DNA of 33,719 nt from Bacillota bacterium. Lineage in GTDB: Bacteria; Bacillota; Bacilli; Alicyclobacillales; SLC66. Below the pieces are notes generated by a model, which saw nothing but the letters and a program-made list of their open reading frames with translations, was not told the origin of the DNA and did not search any database. The DNA is taken from positions 1-33,719 of the forward strand of contig JAJZCL010000008.1 of NCBI GenBank assembly GCA_021846165.1, written 5' to 3'. The position numbers were made by a program, and so were the translations under genes. Of the stretch, positions 31,387 through 33,719 are shown one piece after another; position 1 is the stretch's first letter; every line of letters starts with the position of its first letter.

Positions 31387-32691
31387 TACGGCAAACACCG
31401 CAATCACGAACGTGATCGCCCAGGCGCGCCACGTGGCAAACGCGCGATTGCGATAGATCCCCATCAAGCGGGAATTGGACGTGAGCAGGGTGAGAAAGAC
31501 GAGAATGGGAATCATCAAAACCGCAGCGATCGCCTGCGTCGCCACCGCAAGTCCGGTGAGCGGCAAGTGGGGGATCAGAACAATGACAGCGGCCAGCACA
31601 AGGCCGCCGACATAGACGGCGTAAAACTTCGGCGCCTGCCAGGGACGGTCATTAAGGCTTTTTGCCCAGCCAAACACGCTCGCGTAGGTCCACGAGGTGG
31701 AGAGCGAGATGGTGGTGGCAGCCAAGAATCCGGCGTTGATCAGCCCGAGCGCGAACAGGTCACGCACATACACGCCGTAGGTCGCGTAAAACCCGTGAAA
31801 CATCGCTAACGGGACGGTAGCCGCAGTCGGGTGGGTCAGCCCGAACGGGAACAGGCTCGCGCCGCAAAGGACAATGGCAAAGGCGATTGTCGACTGCACC
31901 GCGCTGCCCAGCGCCGTATCAAGGCGACCGTAGTGCAGGTCGCGATGAGTCATGCCCTTGTCGATGACCGCGCTGCCTTGAAAAAAAATCATCCACGGCG
32001 CCACGGCGTTGCCGATGGTCGCCAGTACATAGTAGCCCATCAACCGGGCGGATCCGCCCGACCACTGCCAGGTAATGGCGACTTTTGTTTGCAATTGGTG
32101 ATGCAGCGTGTAAATCGCAATTCCCACAAACACCAGATTTAGTGCGCCCACGATCAGCGCCAGTCGCTCTTTTGACCAGTATCTGCCAAACAAAGCAAAA
32201 GCGACGGTTGTCACCAGACTGATGGCGTCTGCCCACATAAACGGCACACCCAGCACCGATAAGCCAATGCTCATCCCGATCAATTCCGTCACAAGCGTCA
32301 GTACATTTTCAATCAACAGCGTCAGCAAAGAGAATGATCCCCAAAATTTACCGAAGTGAGTATACACCAAGACTGGAAATGGCTTTTGACTGACCAAGCC
32401 GAGCCTCATCGACATTTCCTGAATAGTGTAGGTGACGGGCGCGAGCAACAGCACCATTGGCAAAAACACGCTGAACCCAAACCTGACGCCGGTTGCCGCG
32501 TAACTGATGACGCCTCCTGCGTCGTTGTCGCCAATCATCGCGATCAGACCTGGCCCGAGCAAAACCCAGACAAGTCGCCACCACCTGATTTTTTCGAGTC
32601 GTGACGAAACGCGGGCAAGCGATAGCGCGTCGAGTGCGCCCGCGCCTTCGACTGAATTCTGTTCTTGAGAGCAGGGAGGCTTTGGATACAC
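31372..32691 (-). CDS. NRAMP/SLC11-family divalent metal transporter (divergent, possibly Mg-type)
   Basis: 439 aa polytopic; GPGLIAMIGDNDAGGVISYAATGVRFGFS (TM1) and ATIGNAVAPWMIFFQGSAV (TM6) align to NRAMP TM1/TM6 but with DPGN and MPH altered; GTG start. Confidence 0.85.
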   Translation of the reverse strand: MYPKPPCSQEQNSVEGAGALDALSLARVSSRLEKIRWWRLVWVLLGPGLIAMIGDNDAGGVISYAATGVRFGFSVFLPMVLLLAPVTYTIQEMSMRLGLVSQKPFPVLVYTHFGKFWGSFSLLTLLIENVLTLVTELIGMSIGLSVLGVPFMWADAISLVTTVAFALFGRYWSKERLALIVGALNLVFVGIAIYTLHHQLQTKVAITWQWSGGSARLMGYYVLATIGNAVAPWMIFFQGSAVIDKGMTHRDLHYGRLDTALGSAVQSTIAFAIVLCGASLFPFGLTHPTAATVPLAMFHGFYATYGVYVRDLFALGLINAGFLAATTISLSTSWTYASVFGWAKSLNDRPWQAPKFYAVYVGGLVLAAVIVLIPHLPLTGLAVATQAIAAVLMIPILVFLTLLTSNSRLMGIYRNRAFATWRAWAITFVIAVFAVSLFW

Positions 32692-32734
32692 AAAAATTCC
32701 CCCTTCGCTACGTAAACTCTACTCACGAAGGGGG
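32691..32734 (-). promoter_or_regulatory. Hairpin containing the SD of the NRAMP gene; also terminator-like for the upstream M32 gene
   Basis: Minus strand CCCCCTTCG-(18 nt)-CGAAGGGGG-AATTTTT-GTG: the 3' arm is the SD, and the T-run immediately precedes the start codon. Confidence 0.6.
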
Positions 32735-32761
32735 CAAAAGGTGCCTGTTATCTAATCAATG

Positions 32762-33719
32762 TCAGCGGGTAAACCCGTAAAGCGTGCCGAATTTTCTATC
32801 AAAGTAGGTAAAAATCGCACTGGTGTCAACGCCTTCCCCAGTCGCGCGACGCAGAATTTCTTCCGGTTTATAAAGCGAGCCGTACTGATGAATGTGGGTT
32901 TTCAACCAGTCGCGGATGCCCGCAAACTCGCCCTTCGCCACCTGTTCGCGGTAGTCGGGAAGGTCTTTCTCCAGCGCCCGCGCGATCTGTGCGGCGTAAA
33001 TGTTGCCGAGCGAGTAGGAGGGAAAGTAGCCAAAGCTGGCATCTGACCAGTGTACGTCCTGAAGCGCACCGTCGCGGTCGTCAGGCGGCGTGACGCCCAA
33101 GTACTCATGCATTTTTTCATTCCACGCGCCGGGCACATCCGCAACGTTCAGGTCGTCAGTGATCAACGCTTTCTCCAGTTCGTACCGCAGCATGATGTGC
33201 AGGTTGTACGTCACCTCGTCCGCCTCAACGCGAATCAATGACGGTTTCACCGCATTAACCGCCGCATAAAAACGGTCTGCATCCACATCACTGAGTTCGG
33301 ATGGAAAGCGCTCTTGCAACTCGGGAAAGTAGCGCTGCCAGAACTCCCGACTGCGACCGATAATATTTTCCCAGAAGCGGGACTGTGACTCGTGAATGCT
33401 CATCGACACGCCCGTGTGCAGCGGCGTTCCCGCCAAATCAGCGCTGATGTTTTGCTCGTACAAGGCATGCCCGCCCTCATGGATCGAACCGAACAACGCT
33501 GAATTGAAAAAGTTCGGCAGGTATCTTGTGGTCACGCGCACGTCGCCTGGCGCGATCCCCGTCGCAAACGGATGTGCGGTTTCATCCAACCGCCCGGCGT
33601 CAAAGTCGTAGCCGATTTCGCGGAGAATATACTCGCTAAACTGACGCTGCAGGTCGGGATCGAAGCGACGGACGAGGAAGCTCGTATCCGGTTGCGGTGC
33701 CGCCTGAATCTTGTCGAGA
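32762..33719 (-). CDS. M32 family carboxypeptidase (Taq-like), 5' end truncated by window edge
   Basis: GSIHEGGHALYEQNI (HExxH), GVSMSIHESQSRFWENIIGRSREFW; the reading frame stays open to the window end (LDKIQAAPQPDTSFLVRRFDPDLQRQFSEYILREIGYDFDAGRLDETAHPFA). Confidence 0.95.
   Translation of the reverse strand, partial: LDKIQAAPQPDTSFLVRRFDPDLQRQFSEYILREIGYDFDAGRLDETAHPFATGIAPGDVRVTTRYLPNFFNSALFGSIHEGGHALYEQNISADLAGTPLHTGVSMSIHESQSRFWENIIGRSREFWQRYFPELQERFPSELSDVDADRFYAAVNAVKPSLIRVEADEVTYNLHIMLRYELEKALITDDLNVADVPGAWNEKMHEYLGVTPPDDRDGALQDVHWSDASFGYFPSYSLGNIYAAQIARALEKDLPDYREQVAKGEFAGIRDWLKTHIHQYGSLYKPEEILRRATGEGVDTSAIFTYFDRKFGTLYGFTR

Overview
The window is a single, mostly leftward-transcribed chromosomal segment from a spore-forming Firmicute. 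Gene content and order suggest an Alicyclobacillaceae-like bacterium; this is inference, no search was run. Right to left, the main block is a Bacillus-like core neighbourhood: fadF, thl, hbd, two acyl-CoA dehydrogenases, meaB, rpoE (delta), pyrG, spo0F, a transaldolase-like gene, a 7TM protein, dapL, glpX, rho, a radical SAM gene, glpK and glpD (partial). The right part holds a chemoreceptor, an HD-domain protein, EcsC, DUF1934, speB/speE, a class A PBP, an aspartate aminotransferase, small putative spore proteins, an SGNH hydrolase, an NRAMP-family transporter and an M32 carboxypeptidase (partial). No mobile elements, CRISPR arrays, tRNAs or rRNAs were seen. The most unusual object is at 19072-21228 (-): one continuous ORF that joins a complete methyl-accepting chemotaxis receptor to a third TM helix and a C-terminal c-type cytochrome domain (CSGCH, candidate distal Met in VMPPGG). 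This would be a chemoreceptor with an extracytoplasmic haem module at the wrong end. Other notable points are a transaldolase homologue at the conserved tal locus that lacks the Schiff-base Lys and other active-site residues, an NRAMP homologue with altered metal-site motifs and a hairpin that sequesters its SD, a terminator-like pyrG leader with spo0F coupled downstream, and two different TetR-type operators controlling adjacent beta-oxidation units.
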